A stretch of DNA of 64,000 nucleotides. Origin: Echinarachnius parma. Lineage: Eukaryota > Echinodermata > Echinoidea > Clypeasteroida > Echinarachniidae. The stretch covers positions 124,001-188,000 of the forward strand of contig JBAMJV010000904.1 in assembly GCA_037951105.1 (NCBI GenBank), given 5' to 3'. The position numbers and the translations under genes are program-made. This document shows, piece after piece, positions 34,701-43,700 of the stretch. The notes beneath the pieces were generated by a model, which was not told the origin of the DNA, did no database searches, and worked only from the letters and a program-made list of their open reading frames with translations. Every line of letters begins with the position of its first letter. The stretch's first letter is position 1.

Positions 34701-37700
34701 GCGTTGGTTGTAGGGTCCTTCTACGCCGTATGGACTCCCTACACGGTTGGTTCTCTCGTCGTGTCTTTCACACAGAGACCTCTCCCTCAGTGGTGCAGCA
34801 GTCTCGTCATTCACATTGCCTTCAGTAACCACTTTCTGAACGCAATCATCTACTTTATCATGCACACTGCTTTTCGCAAGAGTGTGATGCGCTTATTATG
34901 CCGTCGGAATGTAGAACTCACGGACTCAAAGTTGGAGGTTTTGACAGTTGACGGACATTAGGTTCATGAGCACCAACCTCCTCTTGCCTTTATTACTATT
35001 AATAGTAAAATTATTAGTTATATATACATTTAATTATCATAAACATTGTTATTATTATCATCATCATAATAATTATCATTACTTCTTCTAATACTACTAA
35101 TTTTGTATTTCAATATTTTAATCAATGCTTTAAATTAGCACTGGCCCACTAACCAAAGGCCAATAAAAATCATACCATGTCTTAACAGGCCCAAACAGTT
35201 AAGGGAACCTCTAGACGTCGTCTGGGTAAGAATCTACCCCTTCCCTGTTGAGCAGTACAATCGGGGTAGATTTTAACCAAGTCGAGTCAGGGTAGCGTCC
35301 GGACGTCAGCCGGACAAAGGACAAAGAACTACCCGGGTAGTTCGACGTCAGTCAGGGCATGCGCAATAGGCCATGCAAAGTGTCAATAGTGCATGTTGCA
35401 GACTAGCGATCACATCATGGTGCGAGAAATTGCGGTGTTTGTAAACAAGTTTGCCAATAAAACTTGCTGTATATTTGCACACATAAACTATTACCTGTGA
35501 TCCTATTGTAGAATGGTTATTTTGACATTTGGTTTCCGTATTAATTTCCCTTTGATTGCTCATAACTTGGCCATATAATATCCATTTACCATGAGATTTT
35601 CACAAATTACTCAGTGGACATATCAGAACACAACAATAAACATATTATCAACCATTCATCATTGTTTGCAGATGTCAACAAAGTTAATAGATCCCATTAA
35701 GACCCCTTTAATCTGCCAACAAAATAATGTAGACAAACCTTGAGTAACTTTTTGTAGCCACTAGATCCTAGGGTCATAAGCGTGACGAATAAATCCAGCG
35801 ACGGTGAAGCGGATGCTCGCCCTGGATACGTCTGACCCAACTGATCCACGAACTCCTTGTCGAATCCCGCGATGATCGACCCACCGACCGGCACCATGAA
35901 GTTTTTGTCCGTGCTCTGAACGAAGGCGTCGACGCGACCCGTTCGGGCAGCCTCGCTGATTAGGTGCATACATTTTGACGCTTGTATCCCGTACGCGTTG
36001 TTGATGACGTGCGGGATATCGTTGTCCTTGCATAATGCGGCAAGCTCTACCAATCTGTAGAAGGGGAAATATAAATGTTTACATATTGATTGAAAGATGA
36101 TCTAGTCTGCATTTAACCAAATGAAGTTTTTGTCTGTGCTTTGAAAAAGGTAAAATATAAAAATTTCTTTTTCAGGGGCTACTTTTCATGCTAGCCTACA
36201 TGAAATAGCACTCTACAATTTATTTTGAATTAAACTCTATTCAAATTTTTGGAGGCTCTTTTAGACATTTCGGGGGGCTAATTCGCCCCGAGCCCCTGTG
36301 TATTTTTTTCACTGCTTTGAACAAAAGCATCGACGCGACCTGTTTGAGCAGCTTTGATGATTAGTTGCATGCATCTCTGTAAACGTTGTTGATGACGGGC
36401 AGCATCCGCTTGGCCTTGCATAAGGTGGCAAGCTCTAACAATCTGTAAAAGGGGAAATATAAATGTTTACATATTGATTGAAAGATTATCTAGTCTCCCT
36501 TTAACACCATGAAGATTTTGTCTGTGCATTGAACAAAAGCAGAGCTACCATCATTGGAATTCAACAATCAGGAAGATTTACCGAAATGTCATCATAAATA
36601 TGGGAGATAAAATTATATCAAATGCATACAACCTAATAACAATAATCTTTCAATAATCCATACATTATCCATCCATGTATTAACCGCTCTCCCAACTTAA
36701 CGTTGTCATTTTAAGGGGCAAAATAACATTTTCTAGATGATCAAACATTACTGGGGATTAGTGGAATATAACAAAACTAAATATTTCTGGCTTTTCTCCT
36801 CCCTAAATTTTGTAAACTGTCAGTACCCAAAACAACACCAACTACATTACTTGTTCCTGATTGTAGCAAAACATAACATCCTATCAAGCTTTTCCTGCAC
36901 TAGTCCGAAAAATCAGCCAATGTTTTGAGGGTTCTTTGACGATTTTTTGTTCTCACCCGTTCTCTACATAGAGTCTGAACTCGTTGCTAATCGTTTGTGT
37001 GACGGAGCAACAGCGCCTCGTCTACCATTGCGATAGCTACGGCGCTAGCGCTATCTAGCGAACGCGTACCATGCCCTGTGTTATCAAGGATCTCGCACAC
37101 GCAATCACTTAAACTGACCTTGCACTCGGTCAACAAGGATCTATGACATCGAGGCGGTAAGTTCCCGATATCTTACTTATTAATTTGTTTTCGTATAGTT
37201 ACTTATATGTATAGTAGATATTAGTTTCCGGTCCCACACAAGTGCATTGAAATGCTCAATGAGTAGCATTGATGCCAAAACTAGAAGTTAAAAGTGAGAA
37301 ATGACCGACTTACGTTACCGAGTGGCCCATATATATCGTGTGGCTGGTTATTAGCCGGTTTGCTCCGTCACAGTACAAACGCCTTAGACTTCCATCTCGC
37401 GATGGGGGTAGATAGTATGACGTCATAATATTAAAGGACCCCCTCCCCATAACGAGATGGATTTTTCTGTCTATTCCTGCACATAACTATCTCAGTGTAT
37501 TAACCGCACCCCCACCTTTTAGTGGGTGCTTCTGTCAGTTCATACACCAGCAAATACAATCTTTTTCCCCCTACTGACCTGTCAGGCACACGTGGTGCAA
37601 AGCAGCTTGTGGTGGAGAACACACACAGTATGTCATCTGCACCCAACTCTTCAATCTTTGCCGACACCGCTTCAACGTCCGTCCTGAGTTCGTCTCCTTC

Positions 37701-39863
37701 GAGTTTGTTCTCGACGACGATCGACTGGAAGCCGGCCGTGGCAATCGCCTTGAAGCACGACTTTTGGTCGATTCGCGGCCAGATTATGTACCGTGCCTTG
37801 GGTCTGCTCTGGCGCAGGGTCAGGAAACACAGGACGATGCTCATTCCCGTTGCCATAGGAACGACGAAGCAAGCCTTGGCACTCTGTACTCCTGCAGAAA
37901 TGGAATAAATCAATGTTATATGAAACAAAATGTTACTATACATGTAGTGCCATCTTTTACCTGCTCAAATAGAATTTTAACAAAAAATAACATACTTAAA
38001 GGGGACCACCAGGCAAAGAACAACACATTATTATATGTTTTGGTACCGTTTTGTGATATCAAATAGATACCCAACATTTTGCAAAGGGTTGTGTAATTCA
38101 TAAACAAAGCAATTAATTTCCACCACTTACGGAACCACTGCTATTTCCTGGTTCCATACGGGCCAACCATTTGCGAGTGCGCCAATGCTATTCAGGCGCA
38201 CGTTTGTAAACAATAGATTCCTGGGCGATTTGTTCGCTCTGCACACGTTGCAATTCACCGCACACATAGCAGTCTGCGTAATTCAGACCGCATGAACGCA
38301 ATGCTTTAGAATGGTGATGCGTTTCCAATTATATATTTTTTTTCAGGAAACATATTTTTGTGAACTTGTTGATGGAATGGAATACTATTTTGTTACCTTT
38401 CTTTAAAAAGAATATTATTTTTGGGTGGTGGTACCCTTTAATTTCCATATATTTCTATGTTTGGGGGCCACCCAATTTTCAAAGGACCTGCAGGGTATTT
38501 CACTAATATACACTAAAATCAATTTAAGCATTGATTTTTAGTAAACATAAAGATGCAAAAATAGATTTGAGTGTTTTGAGAAACACACTCCCGTATTTTA
38601 CTTTCCCAAGTGGGCCACTGAGGAGTTATTCTTTAGCTCAGGACTACAAAAAATTGTATTCTGGTCGACTTACCTAGTTGGGCAAGATTCTAATATATCT
38701 TGCCCGAAATCATGCTGCTACTGGGCAAATGGGGTTGTGGAGCCCTAGCTTTTGAACACTGATTAAAATACAGAATTGATAGGAATATAGATATTGCTAT
38801 TAGATGACACCTTGCACACATCTAAAATATAAATGGTCACTAGGAGTATGGCCATTTACACGCCATACAGACAATTTCCTTAATTGTAGCACAGAGTACA
38901 TAGATAATGCATGTGTTGGTAGTCAATGATCAAACACCAACTATGCATTGTATATATGCGTAGCCTGCTACAATAATATGTCTGCCTGAGAGTGAAAGAT
39001 CTTGCATACCTGCTACATGAATAACATCCAGGGCCATTGAGTTTGTGAGTTTGGATAGGATGCTGGAGCCGGCCGCCTTGGGCTGTATGGCTGTGATATC
39101 ACCAGAACGACCAATACCATGAGCAAACCTGTGATCAGCAAGAAAAAGTTTGAAGAAAGAACTGTCATGGATTTCAGAACAATGTCAGGCAAGACAAAAA
39201 TGTGTGACCTTGTTGCTAAGGAGGTAAAATATCGCTGTGATGTCATCAGAATGACCGATACCATGAGCAAACCTGCGATCAGCAAGAAATAGTTTAAAGA
39301 AAGAACTGTCATAGATTTCAGAACAATGTTACATTGTTTCATTTACCCCCCACAAACAAAAGGATTTCTAAAAATCTACTTCAGTGACAGCTATGTGTCA
39401 TCTAATGGGCATTCTCTACCAAAGCATGCCCACGACTTGGCATGCATGACTAAAAGAACTAATGCTCTATAAAAATTGCATAGTCATATCTAAAGCATCA
39501 GTTCTTTAAGTTTAAGTCATGCATGCCAAGTCGTGTCATTGTGGACATGCTTCGGCAGAGAATGCCTTCTAATGTAGCCGTCCTTGAAACCTACCCATAA
39601 TGCCTTCTCCTGACGATGTCAGAGAGCACGCGTCCTTCTCTCTCGCCGACCCCGCAGTTCCCCGGGAAATTGTTGCTGTCCATCACCGCAAGTTCGCGAA
39701 GAAGCATCTCGGTCGTCTCTTCGTCCCATCCCTCTTCGGGCCACTTCCGCTGCTCCAGGAGATGCTTGATTTTATTCTCCCGCACCCGTCGCGACTCCTG
39801 GCCCTGATGGACGTAGGTGGGCGGAATGAGCCTCTCGCAGGCAGCAAACGCCTCCGCATTCAT
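24954..39863 (-). CDS. SEPSECS: O-phosphoseryl-tRNA(Sec) selenium transferase (six coding exons, complete)
   Basis: SEPSECS converts O-phosphoseryl-tRNA(Sec) to selenocysteinyl-tRNA(Sec) with selenophosphate and PLP, the last step of selenocysteine synthesis in eukaryotes; the cytosolic enzyme is a tetramer. Exons in gene order: 39863-39595, 39128-39010, 37891-37579, 36054-35739, 25855-25662, 25257-24954, total 1,515 nt, 504 residues (human 501). Phases 2,1,2,0,2 close perfectly. The start ([12 protein letters not shown]) aligns with the vertebrate start; a GTG nine bases upstream is not needed. The PLP lysine falls at Lys284 in [10 protein letters not shown], the same number as in human. Other family blocks seen: [59 protein letters not shown]. 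The tail after residue 460 is poorly conserved, as in other animals. Exons 2, 4 and 5 have ghosts on their upstream side. Confidence 0.95.
25288..25615. repeat. GAT/GGT-rich simple repeat
   Basis: Degenerate ATGGTGATG-type trinucleotide array filling SEPSECS intron 5. Reading frames in both directions are low-complexity artefacts (Met/Val/Asp or His runs). Confidence 0.9.
25662..25855 (-). CDS. SEPSECS: SEPSECS exon 5
   Basis: Acceptor TTATTCAG, donor CAAG|GTAAAC. Residues 340-403 from ERKELTKYL to CVSGAR, with the [13 protein letters not shown] block. This is the only one of five similar copies that runs open across the whole exon. Confidence 0.95.
25905..26017 (-). pseudogene. ghost 1 of SEPSECS exon 5, 5' part
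   Basis: Keeps the acceptor (TTCAG|GAGAGAAAG) and about 110 nt of exon, with indels that break the frame near the HGERVLNTP region. Offset 160 bp from the parent acceptor. Confidence 0.85.
26070..26172 (-). pseudogene. ghost 2 of SEPSECS exon 5
   Basis: The same exon edge; its acceptor-side sequence is altered (CCAGGAAGGAAAGG) and a short deletion lies after it. Confidence 0.8.
26225..26337 (-). pseudogene. ghost 3 of SEPSECS exon 5
   Basis: Acceptor and first ~110 nt retained; 320 bp from ghost 1, twice the 160-bp unit. A further decayed piece with a SINE-tail interruption is at 26,535-26,597. Confidence 0.8.
26455..26540. mobile_element. SINE tail fragment
   Basis: ACTGAGACTTAATTGTAAGA, TGCGCTTTATAAG and (ATT)n match the 3' end of the tRNA-SINE family; the rest is absent. 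Confidence 0.55.
26880..27990. repeat. C-rich minisatellite (TCGAAAAATCTTCACCGACA unit)
   Basis: About 30 irregular units of roughly 28-35 bp alternating a C run with TCGAAAA(A)T(C)TTCACCGACA. A larger duplication is superimposed: the opening 26,852-26,990 recurs at about 27,309-27,460. Open frames of up to ~220 codons (Pro/Ser/Thr-rich) follow from the unit composition and the lack of TA-containing stops; they show no initiation context or homology. Located in SEPSECS intron 4. Confidence 0.9.
28030..28730. other. unannotated part of SEPSECS intron 4
   Basis: Mixed AT-rich sequence. I see no exon, repeat boundary or RNA gene here. Confidence 0.5.
28729..28762. repeat. poly-T then poly-G run
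   Basis: Nine T followed by about 24 uninterrupted G. It could form G-quadruplexes on the plus strand and is also prone to sequencing and assembly error. Confidence 0.9.
29080..29155. mobile_element. SINE tail fragment
   Basis: CGAGCGCTTTGAGACTTAAC, AAAGCGCTATATAAAATGGA and (ATT)n match the tRNA-SINE 3' end. Confidence 0.6.
29512..29950. repeat. three-copy tandem repeat, ~150-159 bp
   Basis: The block CAATGATCTTAATCAAGTAG recurs at about 29,533, 29,692 and 29,841 (spacings 159 and 149), with the intervening sequence also conserved. Short frames across it are not conserved between copies. Confidence 0.85.
31420..31968. repeat. three-copy tandem repeat (196 and 162 bp units)
   Basis: TTTGGAACATTTAAAAAAGT begins each unit near 31,420, 31,616 and 31,778, followed by CATGATCTATATGCTTCC and GTGAGGAATTGCTATTTT. 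The copies are nearly identical; the middle one lacks about 34 bp. The 60-70-codon frames are shared by the units but start nowhere convincing. Confidence 0.9.
32090..32957. other. AT-rich intron sequence
   Basis: No exon, repeat structure or RNA gene recognised between the tandem array and the next copy of the 14-bp motif. Confidence 0.5.
33947..34961 (+). pseudogene. intronless class A (rhodopsin-like) GPCR with one frame break, nested antisense in SEPSECS intron 4
   Basis: About 337 codons cover seven membrane segments. Frame one, from the ATG at 33,947, gives a short N-terminus, TM1 ([20 protein letters not shown]) and TM2 with SLTLNDLL. The receptor continues in another frame from about 34,250: Cys3.25 (codon 34,254) sits exactly 24 residues before the Asp of DRF, then TM3, TM4 ([12 protein letters not shown]), TM5, TM6 with [10 protein letters not shown]7 with NAIIYF (for NPxxY) and a basic tail, stop at 34,961. 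The shift falls in the first extracellular loop, between about 34,196 and 34,253. All landmark residues survive, so it is either a very young pseudogene, an assembly error or an allele. Ligand unknown. Lineage-expanded intronless GPCRs are known in sea urchins, which would fit. Confidence 0.8.
35215..35345. repeat. imperfect palindromic stretch
   Basis: Several small inverted blocks (AATCTACCCC with GGGGTAGATT; CTACCCGGGTAG; GACGTC variants). Possibly a decayed foldback element. Confidence 0.4.
35570..35712. mobile_element. partial AAAGGGATCTAGTAAC-family MITE
   Basis: Right part only: ACTCAGTGGACATATCAGA, then GATGTCAACAAAGTTAATAG and a CCCTTTAA end, as in the copy at 58,828-59,221. Confidence 0.6.
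35739..36054 (-). CDS. SEPSECS: SEPSECS exon 4 (PLP lysine)
   Basis: Acceptor CTACAG, donor AAG|GTTTGT. Residues 234-339; the Schiff-base lysine is Lys284 in [11 protein letters not shown], and [12 protein letters not shown] follows. Very high conservation with vertebrates. Confidence 0.97.
36313..36442 (-). pseudogene. ghost of SEPSECS exon 4, 5' part
   Basis: Matches the exon from the acceptor to the FVQS region with substitutions and a deletion; the ~65 bp of intron on its acceptor side (GGGGAAATATAAATGTTTAC and beyond) is nearly identical to that beside the real exon. Short pieces of the same exon (KNFMVP region) also appear near 36,120-36,150 and 36,510-36,540. Confidence 0.85.
36600..37570. 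other. SEPSECS intron 3, no recognised feature
   Basis: A GC-richer stretch at about 36,990-37,390 has inverted GACGGAGCAA / TTTGCTCCGTCA blocks and may be a foldback element of about 380 bp. Otherwise nothing could be assigned. Confidence 0.4.
37579..37891 (-). CDS. SEPSECS: SEPSECS exon 3
   Basis: Acceptor TTTCTGCAG, donor ACAG|GTCAGT. Residues 130-234: [55 protein letters not shown]. Confidence 0.97.
37996..38441. mobile_element. TTAA-flanked MITE (AAAGGGGACCACCAGGCAAA), copy 1
   Basis: TTAA at both ends, with termini AAAGGGGACCACC and GGTGGTACCCTTT. About 445 bp, no coding capacity. The copy at 49,732 is the same element in the opposite orientation and a partial one ends at 16,232. Confidence 0.8.
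39010..39128 (-). CDS. SEPSECS: SEPSECS exon 2
   Basis: Acceptor GATCACAG, donor GCAG|GTATGC. Residues 90-130, with [20 protein letters not shown]. Confidence 0.95.
39230..39330 (-). pseudogene. ghost of SEPSECS exon 2, 5' edge
   Basis: The acceptor, about 40 nt of exon ([14 protein letters not shown]) and about 60 nt of upstream intron duplicate 39,085-39,190 at 144-bp spacing, with under 10% differences. Confidence 0.85.
39410..39570. repeat. inverted repeat in SEPSECS intron 1
   Basis: CCACGACTTGGCATGCATGACT and the inverse at 39,514-39,536 with shared AAGCATGCCC/GGACATGCTT outside: a small foldback element of about 150 bp. Confidence 0.65.
39595..39863 (-). CDS. SEPSECS: SEPSECS exon 1 (start codon)
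   Basis: ATG at 39,863 and donor TATGG|GTAGGT. Residues 1-90: start [12 protein letters not shown], then [31 protein letters not shown]. No upstream in-frame ATG precedes the next stop. Confidence 0.95.
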
Positions 39864-40656
39864 GCTGTCCACAGAGATCAGTCAATACTCTTAAGTCTTG
39901 TCTTAACTGTGTGCGCAGTGCTATGCACGGTGTCTTGGTTAGGTTAGTCTTGTCCAAGACTAATTGTTTTGTTAACTTGGAAATGGATCTTCAACTTCAG
40001 ATGAGGCCCCATGCAGTGCTGTCAGACATCGATGTTACATGCATGTAGATTATCCCGAACTTGGTCCTGTAATATAGTTAAGGTAAAAAAAAAAAACATT
40101 GTTTAAATGTTTGTTAAAATTTTCTTTGGGAGTGGTGCGAGCCTAATTGTTTGATCAACTTGGATATTTGACTTCAGATAATTAGCAATCGTTTTGTAGT
40201 CCTCAGTCTGCCGATCTTTAGATATTCTAGATCTGGAACTTGCAGTTACATGGAAGGTTGCATGTAAATTAGTTAAGGTAGAAAACATTAAATATAAACA
40301 AGCTCGTTCAAGTTTGTTTTGGGAGTTTAGCAAGCCTATAATTGACTCGTTTGATAAACTTGGATCTTCAACTTCAGATTATACGGGGTGGCCAAAAAAA
40401 AAACCGGAACGAGGCACTTCCCAAAATAGAGTAACAACATTATTATATTCATCGGATACTGTGTATTTTCCAATGGAATACGATACCAAGTACAGTAATT
40501 TTGTCGTTTAGTTTTTGTTTTAGGGCGCTGTGAGTGAGTGACACCATGTCAGGTTCCCTTTTTGGTCAATTTTTACCAAGTCAGTGCCTGATATTTAAAG
40601 CTCACTTACTGCCCGTCATATCATCGAACAACGAGCAATGCGAGCGCCATTGTAAG

Positions 40657-40778
40657 TAGAGGATTATGTTATATTCTGAAGTTAATTAAGGGTATCTTTC
40701 TTTATCTTATTTGTTTATAGACCGTGATCATTGTTGAAGTCGACTGATCGACCGACACAAATAGTCAGATCTTATTTA
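40657..40778 (+). repeat. left LTR
   Basis: 122 bp. TTTATAG precedes ACCGTGATCA at 40,721, which is the likely transcription start if self-priming is used. U3 would be about 64 bp and R-U5 about 58 bp. Confidence 0.9.
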
Positions 40779-40788
40779 TGATCACGGT
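40778..40788 (+). promoter_or_regulatory. primer-binding site complementary to the LTR itself
   Basis: ATGATCACGGT at the LTR end is the exact reverse complement of ACCGTGATCAT at 40,721-40,731 in the same LTR. There is no TGG start of a tRNA 3'-end match. Tf1-type elements are primed this way by the first 11 nt of their own transcript. Inferred here from sequence only. Confidence 0.7.
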
Positions 40789-40799
40789 GACTATCAGCC

Positions 40800-43700
40800 A
40801 TGCCTGCCGTCGCCTGCCCCATCCCTGGGTGTGACTACACTACCCCGGATCTTGAGACTGCCATTGTAGCTGCCTTAATCACTGCCCACAGCGCTTTCCA
40901 CACTGCTGGACCTACCGCCAAGGTGGAGCAGGTTAAACGCCCTACAGTTGCTGCGGCTGGCTCAAGTGAAGAATGGGCATACTTCGTGTCTCGATGGACT
41001 GATTATGTTGCAGCCACAAAGGTCACCGGCAAGGACAAAGTTATCCAGCTGCTCGAATGTTGCGACGAACCCCTACGTAGAGACCTCACAAGGTCAGCTG
41101 GTGGGAGTCTGACCGGCAAACCCGTGGACGATGTTCTGGTAGCCATCAAGACCCTGGCAGTCCGTGAGGAGAACTCCATGGTGGCCCGTGTCGCGCTTCA
41201 TAATATGCGCCAGGACCGAGATGAAACAGTACGCAGTTATGGGGCCCGCCTCCGTGGCCAAGCAGAAATCTGCAAATTCCTCATCAAGTGCCCCGGCTGT
41301 GATGCCGACGTTAACTACACTGACGCCATCATGCGGGACGTCCTCACTCGGGGCATCAGCGACCCCGAAATCCAGCTTGACCTCCTTGGCAACAAGAATC
41401 AGGACATGATGCTGGAGGAGGTCTTCCAGTTCGTCGAAGCCAAAGAAGCCGGCAAACGATCCGCCTCCTCGCTCCTGGACTCCCACTCATCAGTGGATGC
41501 GGCTAGCAGCACCTACAGGAAGGCCAAGCAGACAACTGTCAAGGAGCAACAGGACCCCTGTGGTTACTGCGGCAGGAGAGGACATGGGAAGAGTGCCCCA
41601 GCCCGCGTCCGTCAAACTCAATGTCCAGCATATGGCCACAGGTGCACACATTGTGATAGGCCCAATCACATGGAGAGCGTATGCCGCAGTAAGGACAAAC
41701 CTAAACGTTCATCACCCGGCGCCCCAAGTGCTAATGAAGGCGCTATCTTTGATGCCCTTTGCTCCTGCCACGCTCCAGTAAGGCCTCATCGTGGATCAGC
41801 AGTCCCCTTGGACCACCACGTGTATGACGACCTCTCCAATACGTGGCTCAAGAAACGGTCAACGCCCCAGCCGTTCATTGACGTGACCGTCAGGATCGTG
41901 CCTGATGACTACAATGCCTTCGGTTTCAACCTATCTACCCCTACAGTGTCTTGCTCTGTTTCTGCTATGGCGGACACAGGTTGCCAGAGCTGCCTTGCTG
42001 GTATGAAGGTCATCCGCCGCATTGGTTTACGCCAATCAGATCTCCTACCGGTCGACATGCGGATGCACACCGCTACAAACGGCGGCATCCGGATCCTTGG
42101 GGCCGCCATCATCCGTTTCTCTGGCAGAGGCGCGCGAGGACAGGTTATTGAAACTCGGCAAATGACCTATGTCACAGACAGCTCTGACAGACTCTTCCTC
42201 AGCAAGGAGGCATGCATCGCCCTGGAGATCATTCTTGATACCTTCCCTACGTTGGGTACCACCCAGCCGGCACACCAGATGGGTACGCAAGCAGCCCTTC
42301 AAGACGGCCCTGGAGAAACTTGTAACTGCCCCAGGCGTCAACGGCCCCCACCGCCTCCGACGACACTGCCATTTCCTGCCACTGATGACAACCGTCTGAA
42401 GCTACAACAGCACCTCCTCAAGTACTACCAATCAAGCACATTCAACACTTGTGAACACCAACCCTTGACCCTCATGGACAGCCCTCCCTTGAAACTGATG
42501 GTCGACCCCGACGCTGATCCAGTTGCGCATCACACACCAGTACCTGTCCCACTCCACTGGCGGGATGCTGTGAAAGCTGGATTAGATCATGACGTGCAGT
42601 TGGGTGTGCTGGAACCGGTCCCCATTGGCGAGCCTGTTACCTGGTGTCATCGGATGGTAGTTTGCGCAAAGAAGAATGGCACACCGAGACGAACTGTCGA
42701 TTTCCAGGCGCTCAATGCCCACGCTACACGCGAGACGCATCACACACTGTCGCCGTTTCACCAGGCACGATCGGTGCCACACATGAAGAAAAAAACGGTA
42801 TTTGACGCATGGAATGGTTACCACAGCGTGCCACTCTGCAGAGAGGACCGCCACCTGACCACCTTCATTACCCCCTGGGGCAGATACCGCTACAAGACAG
42901 CCCCTCAAGGGTACATTGCCTCTGGTGATGGATACACCAGACGCTATGACGAGATCGTGTCGGACATTCACAACAAAACCAAATGTGTGGATGACGTCCT
43001 GCTATGGGCGGACACATTGGCGGATAGCTACTTCCAAGCTGTCGAGTGGCTGGATGTCTGCGGTCGGAATGGCGTAACCCTCAACCCTGACAAGTTCGTG
43101 CTGGGCGCAGATGTTGTTGAGTTTGCTGGATTTGAGATCACCCCCGACAATGTCCGTCCATGCAAGAAATACTTACAGGCCATCCTGGACTTCCCGACAC
43201 CAAAGAACATCACCGACGTGCGCTCTTGGTTCGGGCTTGTCAACCAAGTGTCCTATGCCTTCAGCATGACTGCAAAGATGCTGCCGTTCCGCCAGCTCCT
43301 GAAGCCTGCCACAGCCTTCACGTGGGACGAGGCCCTCCAGAGTGCCTTTGATGACTCCAAAGCCATCATCGCCAATGAAATCGAAGAGGGTGTGAGGATC
43401 TTTGACCCGAGCAAGCCCACTTGCCTGGCTACAGATTGGTCAAAGCATGGCATTGGCTTCTGGCTTCTCCAGAAACACTGCACCTGCAATTCCTCGGAAC
43501 CATTTTGTTGTCCCACGGGATGGCAAATCACGCTTGTAGGCAGCAGGTTCACGCACGCCGCTGAATCGCGCTATGCTCCGATCGAAGGGGAGGCCCTCGC
43601 CGTGGCTGATGCCCTAGACAAGGCCAGATACTTCGTACTTGGATGTGAGGACCTCATCCTTGCTGTCGACCACAAGCCCCTCTTGAAGATCCTCACTGAC

